The position numbers were made by a program, and so were the translations under genes. The notes under the pieces are model-generated. The model ran no database searches and was not told the origin of the DNA. It saw only the letters and a list, made by a program, of their open reading frames with translations. Of a stretch of DNA of 64,000 bases, positions 62,467-64,000 are shown one piece after another (position 1 is the first letter of the stretch; every line of letters begins with the position of its first letter). This stretch comes from SOIL31 sp964636815 (GTDB lineage Bacteria > Babelota > Babeliae > Babelales > Vermiphilaceae), in the NCBI GenBank assembly GCA_964636815.1, contig CAZWTF010000005.1, positions 1-64,000 on the forward strand. Reading direction: 5' to 3'.

Positions 62467-62899
62467 AGAAAAACCCCCTAAATAGCAATTGATACGCAAA
62501 ATCATTTAATAATCCAATATATATATTTATTATATACTAACTGAAAAACAGTTCAAACGGGTAGGCCAAATGACAATCTACATAGAAAACAACTTATCAA
62601 AGATAGACGGGGTTAGGCTGGTAAAAAAACTAGGTACAAAAAACAAGGGCGCGCACCTTCCCTTTTTAGGGATTCTTTTATTTTGCAAAAATGATAATGT
62701 GATTTTCAAAAACATATAATAACTATTTTTTACAATTTGATTGAATTGCGAATTTTATACATCAAAAATTTTAGATAAAGCTACGAAAATTTCTACATCT
62801 TAAGAACGTGTATTGGTGCGATCACCTTGTTCACTTTTTTAATTGACGTGCGATTGGTACTTAGTCTTACTTGCCCTTCGTAACTCATAGAGTGAAGTA

Positions 62900-63480
62900 G
62901 GGTTACTCTTATATGCTTATACGTGTATATGTGTTACCTTTTACTTATACCTACCCTTTATCATTCTTACTCTTTTCCTTATTATTCTTACTTCTCTTAT
63001 TCTTCTTATTCTTATATATCTCTATATATACATATACATATCTATACCTCTTATTCTTTTTATTCTTATTCCTGATCTTATTCTTAGTCCTATTCTTTGT
63101 CTTGGTCTTTTCCTTATTATCCTTATTACCCTTACTCTTTATCTTACTCTTTTTCTTATTCTTCTCTTGTATGCCTACAAAGAACCAACCACCCTTTTAA
63201 GCAACAAACTTCGTAGTAAAACATCTTAAGTTCTTATCTTTAATACTCTTTTTACTCTTATTCTTTATATATATATCTTCATATACATATGTAGTCGTGA
63301 TACCCAATACTCATTTATACTTATACCTATATACTTATACCTATATCTATCTTCTATATATTCCTAGATATATGTCTTTATATTCTTATATCCTATACTT
63401 CCATCTTCACCCTTCTTACTTCTTCTTTCTTATCACCTTTCTTTATCTTATTCTGCTTTCTTTCATTATTCCTTATTCCT
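62900..63480. repeat. Pyrimidine-biased low-complexity tract
   Basis: About 580 bp dominated by CTTATTCTTATT- and TATATACATATA-like words on the plus strand, with very few G. The motif is degenerate rather than a clean tandem repeat. Confidence 0.8.
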
Positions 63481-63495
63481 TCTTAATTCCTTCTT

Positions 63496-63528
63496 ATAAC
63501 GAAGTCTCCTGCCCCCCGCCTTCGTTAT
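63496..63528. repeat. Inverted repeat A (ATAACGAAG/CTTCGTTAT)
   Basis: Perfect 9-bp arms at 63496-63504 and 63520-63528. The right arm overlaps the left arm of repeat B, so the two hairpins exclude each other. Confidence 0.85.
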
Positions 63529-63557
63529 CAATCCCCAAAGAAAAGGCGGGGGGCAGG
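63508..63557. repeat. Inverted repeat B, GC-rich 15-bp arms
   Basis: CCTGCCCCCCGCCTT (63508-63522) pairs perfectly with 63543-63557, loop 20 bases. Very GC-rich compared with its surroundings. Confidence 0.9.
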
Positions 63558-63656
63558 ATGACGGAGTGGGGCTCCGCGCGCGGCCACTTTAATAAAAAAC
63601 TTGCGTCCTGCTCGACCAAAACGCGTACAATAAATGGTTCAGCCCCACTCCGTCAT
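63558..63656. repeat. Inverted repeat C, 16-bp arms
   Basis: ATGACGGAGTGGGGCT (63558-63573) pairs perfectly with 63641-63656; the 67-base loop includes GCGCGCGGCC. It starts directly after repeat B. Confidence 0.9.
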
Positions 63657-63657
63657 C

Positions 63658-63670
63658 AATTATCCGACAT
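63658..63670 (+). repeat. Direct repeat AATTATCCGACAT, copy 1
   Basis: 13 bases repeated at 63759-63771, 101 bp apart; similarity extends to about 25 bases with a few changes. Confidence 0.7.
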
Positions 63671-63758
63671 ATATAGCAAAAAAAGAAGGGCTTTCATTCC
63701 AATATGCAAAAAAACACCACAAATACCGTCAAACCCCAATTTGCAGCCCCTCATACTT

Positions 63759-63771
63759 AATTATCCGACAT
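63759..63771 (+). repeat. Direct repeat AATTATCCGACAT, copy 2
   Basis: See copy at 63658. Followed by GCATAACAAA where copy 1 has ATATAGCAAA. Confidence 0.7.
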
Positions 63772-63880
63772 GCATAACAAACAATTAAAGATTGCCTGTA
63801 GATCGCTATAATCATATCAATCATGCAAAGCAAGCTTCATAAACCTTGAGCGTACCCCACTAATATTTTGTGAGTCTTTA

Positions 63881-63908
63881 TTGACAAGGCCGCTGTTTTT
63901 GTTATTCT
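63881..63908 (+). promoter_or_regulatory. Sigma-70-like promoter reading out of window
   Basis: Perfect -35 TTGACA, 16-base spacer, TATTCT -10. Downstream are a small GCTGTAAAAACAGC hairpin and two open frames starting at ATG 63940 and ATG 63947 that both run off the right edge; neither has a ribosome site, so the gene it drives cannot be named. Confidence 0.55.
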
Positions 63909-64000
63909 ATAAAAAGAGCTGTAAAAACAGCATAATAACATGGTATATGAGCAACAAGCCGAAGATATATACACAAAAAAGCCATGTGAACATGAATCAA

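Larger units (their letters stand above)
62467..63880. other. 1.4-kb region without convincing genes
   Basis: Open frames are present but are made of low-complexity Leu/Phe/Tyr/Ser codons. The region holds AT-rich sequence (62467-62900), a pyrimidine-biased tract (~62900-63480), nested inverted repeats (63496-63656) and a 13-base direct repeat (63658 and 63759). Confidence 0.7.

Noticed and set aside
62913..63200. Open frame in the pyrimidine tract, like a membrane protein
   Set aside because: Leu/Phe/Ser/Tyr come from CTT/TTC/TCT/TAT repeats; no ribosome site and no sequence complexity.
63656..63690. dif site for the Xer recombinase
   Set aside because: The repeat lacks the two inverted 11-bp arms around a 6-bp centre expected for dif.
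63297..63788. 163-codon plus-strand frame
   Set aside because: Runs from the low-complexity tract through three inverted repeats; codon content is that of noncoding sequence.

Overview
The window is AT-rich, single-contig bacterial DNA apart from one run of 100 N at 60403-60502. Its style matches host-dependent bacteria of the Dependentiae (TM6) type: very large repetitive secreted proteins, F-box/ankyrin-like secreted proteins, a lysine-rich H1-like protein, a HINT-bearing secreted toxin-like protein, and few metabolic genes. This assignment is inference; no rRNA gene is present to anchor it. I found no tRNA, rRNA, CRISPR array or intact insertion sequence.

Region A (1-29640) holds five paralogous giant genes, four on the minus strand (the first runs off the left edge) and one on the plus strand. 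Each encodes a Sec signal peptide, a shared ~130-residue helical N-terminal domain with a Y-I-Y-L-(G/T)-K-E type motif, long beta-solenoid repeats, and, where the C-terminus is visible, a peptidase S74-type intramolecular chaperone followed by a coiled coil. The middles differ: collagen-like Gly-X-Thr repeats, ~670-residue pectate-lyase-like beta-helix modules (five in tandem in the first gene), and YadA-head-like 17-residue repeats (about 60 in the second gene). They look like phage tail fibres turned into exported surface fibres, and the locus is the main candidate for an undescribed system.

Region B (29654-36230) has a secreted GT2-like glycosyltransferase, then minus-strand housekeeping genes: recF and dnaN (overlapping), a XerC/D recombinase and an archaeal/eukaryotic-type prolyl-tRNA synthetase. 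Two intergenic spaces carry copies of a palindromic CCTTCGACA-GCTCAGGA-type repeat.

Region C (36360-48822) is accessory: a secreted alpha/beta hydrolase, the H1-like protein, a secreted M49 (dipeptidyl-peptidase III-like) metallopeptidase, a small membrane protein, an FKBP lipoprotein, a HINT/toxin-like secreted protein with two adjacent DUF6980-like paralogues (putative immunity genes, one with an apparent homopolymer frameshift), a flavoprotein, an EamA transporter, a coiled-coil exported protein and two small secreted proteins of unknown function.

Region D (48820-58580) is a dense minus-strand housekeeping block: ymdB-rny, zapA with a coiled-coil partner, the infC-rpmI-rplT translation set after recA, a PpiD/SurA-like foldase, a SPOR-domain protein, miaA and a CarD regulator.

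Region E (58699-62466) carries three secreted F-box/ankyrin-like paralogues, one broken by the assembly gap at an exact 237-bp tandem duplication. Region F (62467-64000) has no convincing gene: it contains a ~600-bp pyrimidine-only-biased tract, nested inverted repeats and a promoter-like site reading out of the window.
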